Translations under genes and position numbers: made by a program
Shown here: positions 39,283 to 51,000 of the stretch, in pieces
How positions within the stretch are numbered: position 1 is the stretch's first letter
Layout: the number at the start of each line of letters is the position of its first letter
The notes under the pieces: model-generated
Told to the model about the DNA's origin: nothing
Databases searched by the model: none
What the model saw: only the letters and a program-made list of their open reading frames with translations
Source: Mesostigma viride
Lineage: Eukaryota > Streptophyta > Mesostigmatophyceae > Mesostigmatales > Mesostigmataceae
DNA: 64,000 nucleotides
NCBI GenBank assembly: GCA_009746045.1
Contig: RPFO01000765.1
Coordinates: 121,001 to 185,000 of the forward strand
Direction of reading: 5' to 3'

Positions 39283-40041
39283 GGTAACGCACCTGGTTGG
39301 TCTTGAGAAGTCACGATAGGAGAACGAGGAGTAGGAGTTGACTGAGCTGGGTTATCTGGATCACTGAAATTACGAGGGCGGCAATGGTCCAGCGCTCGTA
39401 GTCCAAAAATGAGCGACCCAGTGAATTTCTGCGGGTGCGGCCGTCTAATGAACAGCAGCACGAAGGAAAAGGTGGAACCTACCAAGACGCTAATCGTCTC
39501 ACTATCGCTGAACCGAAACCATCACCTATCTACGACAGTAAGCAACATTTCTCAGGAAAACAAAACGAGGGAAAGGAGCTATCTATGAAATGATTTTCCG
39601 CTTCGAGCAGGTCTAACTTCTAGGCAGAGCGTGTCCCGAATCGGGCAGCACTACCCACCCAGCTTGCAGGCGACCCGCCCATTACCTGTCAAGTAGGTGT
39701 CGTCTTCGTTTCCCTGGACGCGGAAGGATTGATGCAAAGGCATATGTGGCAGGGGATCGTCGTCTCGCTCTCTACCTCACTAGCTACGAAAGTTCCTCTG
39801 AGTCCATTGTTACGTCCTAAACCTCTACCGCCACAGGTCTCTACCTCTAGCCGGCCTAATGCTACCTAAACTTAGTATAGTAAGGCCACCTCTAGTTAAA
39901 CCCCTAGCGAAAGACGAACGAGACGATCCAGATCTCAATGCATTTACGTATGTGCTACTATAATATGCCATAAGCCATTTACACAAACCCGTTTACTCCA
40001 GGAATAGAGGAAGGAAACACAACTACACTGCCATTAATTAA

Positions 40042-41748
40042 CCCTTCAATTGTGTCAACTGGAACCACCAGAACGGACTGAGTATGGGCATCTTAGTAAG
40101 TATGAGAGTATCTAGCCAAATAACATTTTCTGGCCCACCCTTGGAACCAAGGATGCTTTTATATCAAATAACTTTGGGGTCATGTCATTGGTCACATATC
40201 TATGCCCCACAGCTGCTATAAATAGCACCCCCCCAAGGGGGTACGGTGCAGATGGGGTTCAAGAGATATATAATGCAATATGGACCATTTCTCAAAATCT
40301 GCTGACCCTGGCCCTTTGAGGGGAGTTTAAGAAAATCACAGGCATGCCATAGATGCATTCACAACATGACATGCCATAGAACTGCACAGGCTAGCTAGCA
40401 TACAGCCCAAAATAGCTCAGACCGTTATAACGGGTGCAGTTATTTTGGGGTGTTTTGGTAGCACTACCGTATAGGCATTCAATTCCAACGTGGCACAAAA
40501 TATCATAGATGGCCACACATGGATTCCCAAACACATTTCCAGCTTAAAAATCACAACAGCATGCTATACAACAAGTATAAAGCTTGTGCCAAGGCCCAAA
40601 ACCAAGCGTATAACGGGTTCACAAGGAGCTACATTATCAATGCATCCAACACACTATAAACCAATTCCAATGATTGGCAATGATAGAGAAAACAAAAGAA
40701 CTCACCTGGTTGTGCTTCCATGCAAGCAGGCCCTGGCCATTCATGTTTCTTGCATGCACTATGGACGCACAAGCAGAAGGATAACTTGGGCCAGCAAACC
40801 AAGAAGCAATGCCTAGAGCTGGCCAGAAAACCAATTGTCTCACTATGTCTGTGCAGGGAAAAGCATCCCGTTATCAAGCCCACCATGTTAAGAGACAATA
40901 CCAAACGCTACTTCACTGGTTTCGTTGAAGCCTTAGCTAATAGCAATCAAATCTGGTCCAAAATCTGCGTGACATAGTGGTATTCCCCAACCATCACAAG
41001 CGAACGCGTATAAGCACTAAAGCAACAAAACGACAAGCAAAAACCATCGATTACATGTCTACAACTAGTTTATAAACGATAGGACGACTTGGTACTGTAA
41101 TGTATAAACGCTAACATGTTAATACGTACCAGGTCGCCTGCTGTGCGGGAGCCATCACTCCCACCTCGATCACGGACATAGCCTCGAACCTTTCCTGGCC
41201 GTCATCGCTAATAAAACGTGTCAAGAATAACGTAACAAGTCTATCCACGCGCAAATATATGGACGTTTGCTGCCGAACAACAGGTAGCATACGCACTGTC
41301 ACCGCCTGGCCGCTGACAGGATCTGCTGCACCGATGAGAACCTAGAGACATACTTGCGCACATCCAGACGCTTCACGGCCAGAGATATAACCTTTATAAC
41401 ACTCAAGGATAATTGCTACAAAATTTGAGTTCAAAATTCCAAGCCATGCTCTCGTACCAGTCATTTGCCTGCACCGCCATAGCCGCGGACGTCAATTATT
41501 TTCATTCACGTCGGTCCCGTTTGACCATGGTACCCCCCCAACTTTGATTGAGTATATCTCCCTGGCCAGTTGTCCAAAGTACGGTCTGAATAGTGCCAGG
41601 CATAGCTTACGTCTAGATCTTTCGATCCCCCCAGGTTTGACCGTTGAATTATTTTTGGCGCGGCGCCTGGTTCTGCCACAAACTCAGTCCGTTAGAGTGG
41701 CGCGAGTTCAACTGGCGCCACGAAAACGGACTCAGTACAAATTAAGGG
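40042..41748. mobile_element. piggyBac-like non-autonomous transposon
   Basis: 1,707 bp flanked by TTAA on both sides (40038-40041, 41749-41752). Its ends are inverted repeats beginning CCCTT (CCCTTCAATTGTG on the left, CCCTTAATTTGTA read from the right). A second pair of exact 12-bp inverted repeats, AACGGACTGAGT (40072-40083) and ACTCAGTCCGTT (41682-41693), lies inside. TTAA duplication and CCC-ends are piggyBac hallmarks. No transposase frame is present. Confidence 0.75.
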
Positions 41749-41752
41749 TTAA

Positions 41753-42166
41753 TTAATTAATTAATTAATTAGACTCGTGCTCCCGTTGGGGAGTCACGGA
41801 GCATTAACCCCGATGGATGGATGGATGGGTGCAAACAGTCCTACTGGTCTAATCTATCTACATAGGCTACATACTACATCTATCTAACAGCATTCTAACT
41901 ACTACATCTATCTAGGCAGCCGCACGCTGCCCTAGGGGAGCTATCTGGCGTGCCTCCCACGGGATTGCACACGCGGGCGCTTCCCCACTGGGGGATCGAG
42001 CTCGTTGTCCTCTGTGACCTGGGCCCACTTGGCCTTGTCCATCATCTTCTTCCAAATCACAGAGAGGCCTAGACCCCCTGGCATGTCCTCTACTAGTTGT
42101 TCTTTGAAGGTGCGGGCCTTGCGGCGTCTAACATCACTGGGCCCAGCCCACGTCAGGAGGTGCCGG
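41753..42166 (-). mobile_element. 5'-truncated LINE, inserted in the LTR
   Basis: Reverse complement of 30297-30700: the last ~70 RT codons, the 3' UTR with (CATC)n, the hairpin (41777-41804) and the TTAA tail. The 10-bp target duplication TACACTGCCA (40024-40033 and 42167-42176) brackets this LINE together with the piggyBac-like element that later landed in its TTAA-rich tail. Confidence 0.9.
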
Positions 42167-42522
42167 TACACTGCCATGACCCAAGCTAATATGTGTTAAT
42201 TCATTTAACACACGCCGAGTGCCAACACGAGGGGTAGAACGTGCATAAATGGTCACCAACGGTCCATGGCCAGCATGCTCGGGCCGACCTGGCCCTCGCC
42301 TACGGCAAATGCACAGATGCACGCTGGTCCACTACATTCTACCCGAAGGATAAGGACCACTAATAAAGTACGCGGCGCGACGCCCAAAAGCATCCAATGC
42401 ACCACGGTACTGTTACGAGGACAACAGTGTCCCAGTACAAACTACATGTAAACCTAGGAATGACCGAGGCAAAGGACCTAATTTACGTCCGTAACTACAA
42501 CGGATTGTTACGCGACGTAACA

Positions 42523-44283
42523 ACAGTATGGCTCAATGCCGCGTTAAGTTACGATGGCACCTAGGCTTAAGTTACGGTCGCCGCGCACACGTCGGTCGAC
42601 GTCGGGAATGACTGTAATCACATATTTACAAAAAATAATTATTTACATTATTTTAATAGCGGGAAAACTCGACAAGACTTCAATTAAATATTAGCAAATC
42701 CTTCTTGTTTCTTTTTCTTGGGTTGGTCAGTCATGAGGCCTGGTCATCCACAGAGACCACATTAAAAAATAATTATCTAGCGGGAAACTGAAACGCGACA
42801 AGACTTTAATAAATAGCATTTGATCCTTCTACTTCTTCTTCATTTTCCCCCTGAGTTATTAGTTTGTTATTTTAATTAGTTGAAAATTGAAAATGCCACG
42901 CCTGCGTCAGTCAGCGCCTCAGCGGTCATCAGTCCTGGTCCACAAATCACAATCCATCCACATAATTATCTAAACATATATAAAATATAGTAATTATAAT
43001 TATCTAAAAACATAGAATCGCCGACGGGCATCCTGTGGCGGATCTCCGTTTTGAGGTCCCCAAATAAACTCAAACTCATCTCGACTCAGCAGTCAACGCT
43101 ACGCATGGGCAGCAGTGTCTACAAAGAGTCAGCAGAGAGTCTGAAATCTTCTGAAATCTTCTGCAATCTTCTGAAATCTTCTGAAATCTTCTGAAATCCA
43201 GGGGTTAGCCTAGCTGTAAGTACATGGCATATTGTTGTAGTAGTAGTAGTAGTTGTTGTTGTATGTAAGTACATGGCATGTAGAACTGACATGGCTCAGA
43301 AGTCAGCACGTTTGATGGCCAGTTGTATCTCATGCCGCGCTTCCGCGTCAGCAAAAACACGTGTCAGCAAAAATCCGCGTCAGCAATCCGTGTCAGCAAA
43401 AGAACGCCGAAACGACTGCCGGCTGGAGGCGTAGATGAAACACTTGGCAATAGAGGCCGGACGACCGTAGGCGCTAGTGATTAAAATTTTGGGGGTGCGA
43501 GTCCACGTGTATCGGATGTACTGCTGAAGTGTGTGTTTTTTTTTTTGGAGACTAAATACTGCTGAAGTGTGTTTTTTTTTTTTTGAGACTATATGGACTA
43601 TGGTCCGCTCAAATATGGCCTGACAAATAATGCCCTGCAGATCAGAGGAGTTCAGGACCGAAATCCAGCTCGTCGAAATCCCGAATGCCTCGACTCACGC
43701 GTTCCATTTCCCATTTATTATTATTATTATTATTTCATGATGCGATTGCTAGCCTCATCGGCAACCTTGGGTCGACACGCAGACATCATTGGTAAAGAGT
43801 TTCGCCTAATTTCCCTTCCCAAAGACCGGCCGGCCAGCGCCTGTCATTATAACATGCAGTCTGTGTTAGTACTGCTAGGCCGACGATCGATGTGACAGCT
43901 AGTTTGCGACGTCGTCGATATTCGAAGGTCAGGCGCTGCAAGCGGGGGACCGCGCCAAATCTTGATCATAACGTGGGCGGATCACATGAACGCGTCAACG
44001 TCATATCCTTTCAATATTGGAGGGGAGCTTCGTCGGGAATCGGGAAATAACGTCGAGCCTCTTCCTGCAACGTCAAAGTTCCATCTCATGAAGTCGATCA
44101 ATCGCCGGGGTGAGCAGATTAATATTATCGGAAGACAAATTATTACGTTACGTAATAAATACAGTATCGGGAGTCAAAGGCGAGCGATCGTTTTATAATA
44201 TTGGAATCGCGTGCGTTGCTATCGAGACGGAGCGCGCCATGAATTAATCAGTATGGGTTTTCTCATCATTGAATTTATACGTT
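42523..44283. other. No gene recognised; short tandem motifs
   Basis: Contains TCTTCTGAAA repeats (43141-43198), GTAGTAGTAG/GTTGTTG runs (43237-43262), a GTCAGCAAAA tandem motif (43355-43405) and T-runs near 43537-43582. The stretch after about 43900 is CpG-rich and differs in composition from the rest. Confidence 0.4.
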
Positions 44284-44592
44284 ATGGCATTCGTACAAGC
44301 GATGTGTTTTTTCGTGGATCCGTGGCATATTACTTCGCACGAGCACAATTACGATAGAATACACGCGTACGTCGAAACGGCTTCCATGTATTGCCCACTA
44401 TGTCGTTTCGATGGTTCGAGAAACGTACTGGCCGAGTCACAGGTGGATCACGTGAGCACACGTTGGCAGCTCATTTTGCCACGGTCAGAGAGGGGGCCCG
44501 TTGAAATCATTTGTACCTGCAGTGATCTGGGACTCCCTGGACTTGGAATGAAATCGCACTGTCATGCTCGGCTTGCTCCGCCCGCCCCCTAA
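44284..44592 (+). CDS. Hypothetical small Cys/His-containing ORF
   Basis: An ATG at 44284 gives ~102 codons including 'YCPLCRFDGSRNVL' and several His. The two Cys of CPLC could be half of a zinc site. The start lies in a CpG-rich block (43900-44560) unlike its flanks. No family recognised; it may be chance or a fragment of foreign DNA. Confidence 0.2.
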   Translation: MAFVQAMCFFVDPWHITSHEHNYDRIHAYVETASMYCPLCRFDGSRNVLAESQVDHVSTRWQLILPRSERGPVEIICTCSDLGLPGLGMKSHCHARLAPPAP

Positions 44593-45073
44593 TTCTCCGT
44601 TCCTCGGTTCCTCCCTTTAATTTTCTCCTTTCTAGCCATTAACACTCTCTCACCCGCTTAACCTGCACCCCCCTTTTCCCTTCCCCCCTAACCTTGCTGC
44701 TGGGCCCCCTTGCTGATCATTTAACCCCTCTCCTCTTCGCCCACTCGCCCACTCGCCTGCTCGCCCCCTTGCCCCCTCGCCCTGTTATCGCTTTGCCCCC
44801 TCGATCGCCCCCTTACGCCTTACCGGCCAGCTCACCCCGGCCCTCACCATCCGGCCCCCATAGCCCCCTCGAAGCCCCCATCAGTCGCTTGTTAGCCCAA
44901 CCCCTGTGCCCCCTACCCCCCCCACCTGTTGGCCCCCAGGACCCTACTCCCCAACTCGATCACCCTTTTCATAATCGTGGTGCAACTGGGACTGATCGAC
45001 CCATCGAAGGTGTCCAGGAAGCAGACCCGATGCCGTGACGCTAGCGCTTGATGATCATTTCCCGTGAGGACTC
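44593..45073. other. C-rich upstream region of the ankyrin-TIR gene
   Basis: Pyrimidine/C-rich sequence (CCCCCT, GCCCACTCGCC words) leading up to the ATG at 45074. No TATA element is evident in the last 100 bp. It probably contains the promoter and 5' UTR. Confidence 0.3.
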
Positions 45074-45097
45074 ATGGGCGGCGGCGCCAGCAGATCG
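45074..45097 (+). CDS. Ankyrin-TIR exon 1: MGGGASRS start
   Basis: Eight codons ending at a GTGAGC donor. Met-Gly followed by Ser at position 6 fits the N-myristoylation consensus, suggesting membrane attachment of the protein. It is the only ATG-plus-donor in phase with exon 2 that I found nearby. Confidence 0.5.
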
Positions 45098-48000
45098 GTG
45101 AGCACTGCCTCAATCATGCACTAAAAGTGTACTAAGGTGTACAGCCATGCACTACCTGGCAGTGCAGCATGCCATTCACTACCAGTTATAAATAAGTTAG
45201 CTGAGGGCGTCGTCAAGTAGAGACACAGAAAGTTCTCCCCTTGCTGTGCGGATATATTCTCCTCACACACTTACTTCTCACACACTCACTCCTCACACAC
45301 TTACTCCTCACTCACACACTTACTCCTCACACACTCACTCCTCACGCACTCACTCCTCACACACTTAGTCCTCACACACTTACTCCTCACACTCACTCCT
45401 CACACACTTACTCCTCACACACTCACTCCTCATCTCTCACCTAGGCCTGGTGCTCACTAGCGCTGCACACGGTGCTGGCTCGAGTGGTCGAGCCACTGCC
45501 CATAGTCGTAGTCCTACCTTCGACGATTAGGGTCCATGGGCATGTATCTTACTACAATGTTCTTAGTTTGGACCAAAATGTACGGAATGGAGCAATATAG
45601 TCCATAACGACAGAAAATACAATAATAATTGTCATGGTAATTTCCTCACTAACCAATGACTGACAATTCAAATGCTAAGATGCTGTTTGTCACACTGCTG
45701 GCGTGACACCTGTTATCACCGTGCGTGCTGCGAATGTCCTTGGGCCTCTCGGTAAATTTCTCAGTCCCACTATGACAAGGACGAGGAGACCAATCTGCAG
45801 CAGCTGGGCAGGCTGCTGCAGCAGAAGGGCTTTGACATCAACCGGCCGATACAGGTGGGTGACTAGTGCCGGGCTGCGGGACCTCGGCGAATGAGGCATT
45901 GAATAACTGACTGCTGCGAACAGTCAACTCCTCAGTCGCCGCATGAGCTAGAGATGAAATGACTACATTTACTGAGTATGACTAATATGCATTAGCTATA
46001 AGTTAATCAGTTGCATGCAGTGCTTGAATGAGGGATAAACACATTGGGATCGACATGTTTAGGGCCAGTACGTCTGTGTCCATCCCTGTGCGCGGGATGG
46101 TGTGAGGACACGGTCACAACGCTCTTAGTTACCACTTGTACTTACTGGCCACTCTTACACAACACTATTGCTTGCCACTTAACGTGCCACTTCAACGTGC
46201 CACTTCACGACCTTGTATCATTGCTGATTGCCATTGACTCATGCATTCTGTCCATGCTGACGGATGTCAGGTGTGTGATGTAGTCAAGTGTTCATCTGTG
46301 TTCATTTGTTGTGGCACAAACTGTCAGACTGATTGAGAGGGTGGCAGCACAGAAAGTGCTAATTGTTAGTTGTTGATGTCCATAAGGACAGCGGACCGCT
46401 ACTACAGCATCACAAAGCGAAGCCATGTTTTGCTGGAGAACGGTGACAGGTGTCTTGAAACCTGTGCAGGTGCCCAGCTCATGAACCGCTCAATCGAACA
46501 TTATGTCCATGCGCACTACCTACTCTAGCACTGTGTGTGGCCCAATGACTCCCCACAGTTGCGCAGGCATGGTGAATGGAAGAATAAATGAAATTAATGG
46601 ATGGTCATTATGAATAAACTATAAATAGATTAGTAGTAGTAAAGACAGCGAACGTCCCGGCATGCGTTTACACCAGAAATCGCTCCAGTAATCACCACGC
46701 CATGTGTGCAGTGCACCCATTGACATCGTAGGGCTCTTTGCCCATTTCTTCTTGCTGACATATGGACCCATTGGCTGGGGGGGGGGAGTCTTTTTGTCTT
46801 TGGCATGCATTGATGGCATCATGGCCGGCTGGCACGGCTGGCGCTCTGGACAACGGGCGCGCAGGGTGTGAACACATGGCTCCACCTGGCGGTGCTGCAC
46901 AACCACCTGAAGCTAGTGCAGCTGTTGGCAGACAGCAAGGCCAACCTGAATGCCAAGGGCAAGGTAAGTGCGTGGGGCATGGTGGTGCATAGCGAACCGT
47001 GGTATATCTTCATTACTATAGTACTGAATAGTCAACAGGTACTTGGGTGGTTACAAGGTGGTCAGTGACCTGGGGACCTGGGTCTTGTTTCTGCTGTACT
47101 TCACTTCCTACCAGATACTCATGACACTTGGTTCTAACAGATACTACAGATACTTGAGTAGGGATCTGTTGGTCATGTCCCGCTTGTGAGCTAAATATTA
47201 GTTAGCTTCTTGCTGGTTATTAGAACAGGCGTAATAGGCGCAGCTCCGCACATCAGCAAATGGCTTCTGGGTCCTCTGACGCATGTGCATAATAGTGAAT
47301 CGAGTATCACCTCCTCTAAGTTGATGAACTAATTGGTGCATCGCCCCCCCTCCTGCAAGATAACCAGAACACAGCGTGCACTGACATCTGAAACCTTAGC
47401 TATCCTGCACGCAAGGGAATGAGAACACGCCATGCACTGACATCTGTACTCTTTGCAACCCTGCACTCACCGCCCATGCAGGAGAGCCAGAACACGCCAC
47501 TTCACCATGCAGCACACAACGGCTCGCTCTTTATCGTGGAGCACCTGCTGAGCCGTGGCGCTAACGGCAACGCGAGGAATGTGGTCCGTTGCACAAACCC
47601 TTAGCCCTACATTATAACTCTGTTTAGGTGCCCAGTGGGCTTCACTATTTCTCATACTGTTGCATGGCAGCTGTTCGGCTTGCTCGACTGCATGAAATTG
47701 TTACAAAATGGATACCTCTGTGGCACTGGCGTGATGCCACCAGGTAAGGCTCGAATCCAGAAGAGAGCTTGTCAGTCTTACGAATAGTGTCTTTTAGAAT
47801 TAGTTCATTAGAAAAGGTATAATATTTGTATGCTTGGGGTCACTGAGCCTATATTGTGTGGGCTGTCAAGAATACAAGAGGGGCATCTCAAGTGGCCAGC
47901 ACTTGGTGGATGTATGTGGGACTACGGCAGGGCGAAGTGTGTGGGCTTAGATACGGAAAACAGTGGCCCTGTACGGTGTGTGCGCTTCATGCAGTAAAGC

Positions 48001-51000
48001 TGCAAATCCTATATGGAATGGGCTGATACTTAGGGGTGGGAGGGGGGGGCGGGAAGGGGGGGGGGGAATCTATGGTGCAAAATTTTTTTACCTGAATAAT
48101 TACTGTAATGCTCTCACAGTTGCTTAATCAGGCTCATGTTTGCCTCGCTGGCATTGTTATAGTGCTCGTAGAAGTGTAATGTTTTATGTCACCCACCACC
48201 ATTATAGCACGTGACGCTGGAGCACGAGCGTCACGGCGAATCAGTATGGGTTATCTGCCCACTTACCAATCACTGCTGAAAGCGCGGTTCCAAGCTGTCT
48301 GGGGTTAGCTAGATAACAACTTTATCAAGTACCCTGTTACTCAGATGCTGCACCGTGTGGGATACCTTTTGTTGTGCAAGGCCTTCTATATCATAGACCG
48401 TGGTTTATTATAGTCTCATCACCCAGTCCCCCGGCCTCGTGGTCTCTCCTTCACGGGTGCATGGATATCACCCTGATATCATGCCAGGTATTGGGTCTCC
48501 ACTCTCCAGGCACAATCTTTAATTAATGCTCGACCAAGGGGGTCTACTTACAACGGCTGATGTCTAGAACGCGGTGGAAGGTGGACATGACTCTGGCAGG
48601 TTGATATGGCATGTAAGAGTTTTCAGTGGAAAGGAGCGTGATTGTTTTTCCTGTCGAAACCGGCATTTATCCACGCATCTGTCTGCAGCACGGGACGACG
48701 CCGGCGCATTGCGCGGCGTCCAAGGGGCATTTGAAGGTGCTGCTGCTACTGGCCGCGAGCGAGGCCCATGTCGACAAGAAGAACAAGGTGAGGCACCTTG
48801 CTAGTCGCGAATAAGATTTGATTGCTGTTCCTAGCCGCCAATACGACCCATGAACTACACTATGAGTTCTGTTTAATAGTAGTATGTGAACAAGGTAAAT
48901 CAGTTTTCAAGGTAGCAGAGTCTCTCCGTGTACAGCGCTCGTGCGTTACAACGCACAAGTGCTATACACGGAGAGACTCTGCTGATTTTCCTGGGCGATC
49001 GAGCACCACATGTGAACCTGGCACCTGGCACCAGACCAGACACAGTATTTCAGACTGTTTCCATTACCGCACACCAACCGTGCTATGTAGACCGGCAGCG
49101 GGCTATCAAGCCAAAGTTTAAGAGCGAATCCCCATGGAGTGTGCTGTGATGGTTCACGGCGCACGTGCAGCGTATCCATATTCTGATCAGACACTCCGCA
49201 AAGGTGAAAACCATTTGCGTTCAGTGCCGGGCCGCGGAAAACGCGGAAAAACGTGCAGCGTATCCATATAGTGACATTGAATTGATGCTGCAGTCGGTCA
49301 GATGCCGGTCTTGGATATGATACAGAGGGACTAGCTAACAACTGTGTGTAGAGGTGCTTGGGAAGCAGGACACGAGGCAAGCAGAACATGGCTCAGCATA
49401 ACGGCTCTGCCGCCTTGGCTTCCATCAAATCCTCAATCGATGCTTCCACGCCCCCTTTCATCATACCTCTGCCCATGGTTCGTCTCATGCCTTCGATATC
49501 AAGGGTATGTATATTTATACCCATATTGGATTGGCCTGTACAACTGAGTCGTACCCCGGCCTTCAATACAGTATCAATGGTAACTTAATACTCATATCCG
49601 TCAGGCCTGTACTAGAGACGTACCCTGCCTTCAATGCAGTATCATGGGTGACTTTACTAGAGGCAAACCCCGGCCTTCAATACAGTATCAAGGGTAACTT
49701 AAAGCCCGTATTCGTTAGGCCTGTAATACTGACAACTGGAGTCGTACCCTGCCTCTGAATGAACTTTCGCAGGATAGAACTGCTACTTAGATGGAACTCT
49801 TGGATAGGCCTGCCCCAATAGATAATGGTCTTGGATAAAAGTGACTCCTTGGATAAAGCTTGCCTTCTGGCTAGTTTTTCTTCCTCTAGAATCTCTGATC
49901 GCAAGGCTTGGTCCATCGCTTGACGCGCACACTACCAAGGGAACGATCAAACCGACCCACATCATCGACCTTCTCATGCACGCGACGTCTCCCACCCTGG
50001 CCTCGATCTGGCTCTGCAGGCAGCAAGGACCCCCCTGACAATCGCGGCCAGGGAGGGGCAGCTGGAGGTTGTAAAATTCCTCCTGGCTCTCGGCGCCGAT
50101 TACAACACGACGGATGAGGTGGGTGGGCTCAGGGTTGAGTCTGTCAAGAAAGACTACCCAGCCTGGACTAAGGCTATAACGTGGAAGAGGTGGGTTGGCC
50201 GTGGCCACACTGCCAAGGACGATTCAAATGTGACATTTAGAATGCTCAGGCTGTGTATATATAGCTAGAATAGGTCTCATTGCTACACCAAGCTACTTCA
50301 GACATGCTGGATGGCCACTCAATAATAATTTTCTGTTTCCAGTTGTCATGTAAGTATCGACATGTCACTGTGCATGAGCTGGTGTCTGATGCGTTGAATG
50401 AGATAAACGGTGTTGATGCTTAAGCCTGAGACCGCAAATCACGTGAGACGGCAAATAAAGGAAGTGGCATGCTAACTCCCTGAGTCCCTGTGTAATGATC
50501 TATCATGAACGGGCAAATGGCTCATGCTGGCGGCCCGCCTGCGCCACTTGTCCATTTCTTGACCTCCTGGGCTCCTGCCCTGGCTACCTGCATGCGCACG
50601 TATCATCACGACCCTGCAGGATGGCAAGACCCCCCTGAGCTATACGGAAAGCCACGGCTACCCAGAGATTGTCAAGGTTTTGAAGGACCACATCAGCGGG
50701 CGGCCGGCAGGGATGCGCGGGCGGACGGTGTCCACCGCGGTGTGTCTGATGTTACAAAGCTTTGAATGTCTTGGTAGCAAGCCCCTCTAAAGCTTTCCCT
50801 CGTGGGGCATTTGGAATTGTTGTCGCGGATCACTCAGGGGTCAGCCTCTTTGGATACACCTGTCGTTCCCTGCCTATTGGATACACCTGTAGTCCCCTGC
50901 CTATTGGATACACCTGTAGTCCCCTGCCTATTGGATACACCTGTAGTCCCCTGCCTATTGGATACACCTGTAGTCCCCTGCCTATTGGATACACCTGTCG

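Larger units (their letters stand above)
33441..42522 (-). mobile_element. Old, decayed relative of the 6.8-17.6 kb chromovirus
   Basis: Minus-strand copy keeping one LTR (39808-42522, interrupted), primer-binding site, ORF0, gag and pol up to the RNase H region. The rest of pol, ORF3 and the second LTR are gone beyond 33440. Two nested insertions are marked by 10-bp target duplications: a LINE with a hAT inside at 35855-37352, and a LINE with a piggyBac-like element inside at 40034-42166. Many small insertions separate it from the intact copy. Confidence 0.92.
39808..42522 (-). repeat. LTR of the old chromovirus, split by a nested insertion
   Basis: Starts TGTTACG at 39808 and ends CGTAACA at 42522. 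Removing 40034-42176 leaves about 572 bp, matching the 571-bp LTR of the intact copy. The primer-binding site lies just left of 39808. Confidence 0.92.
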
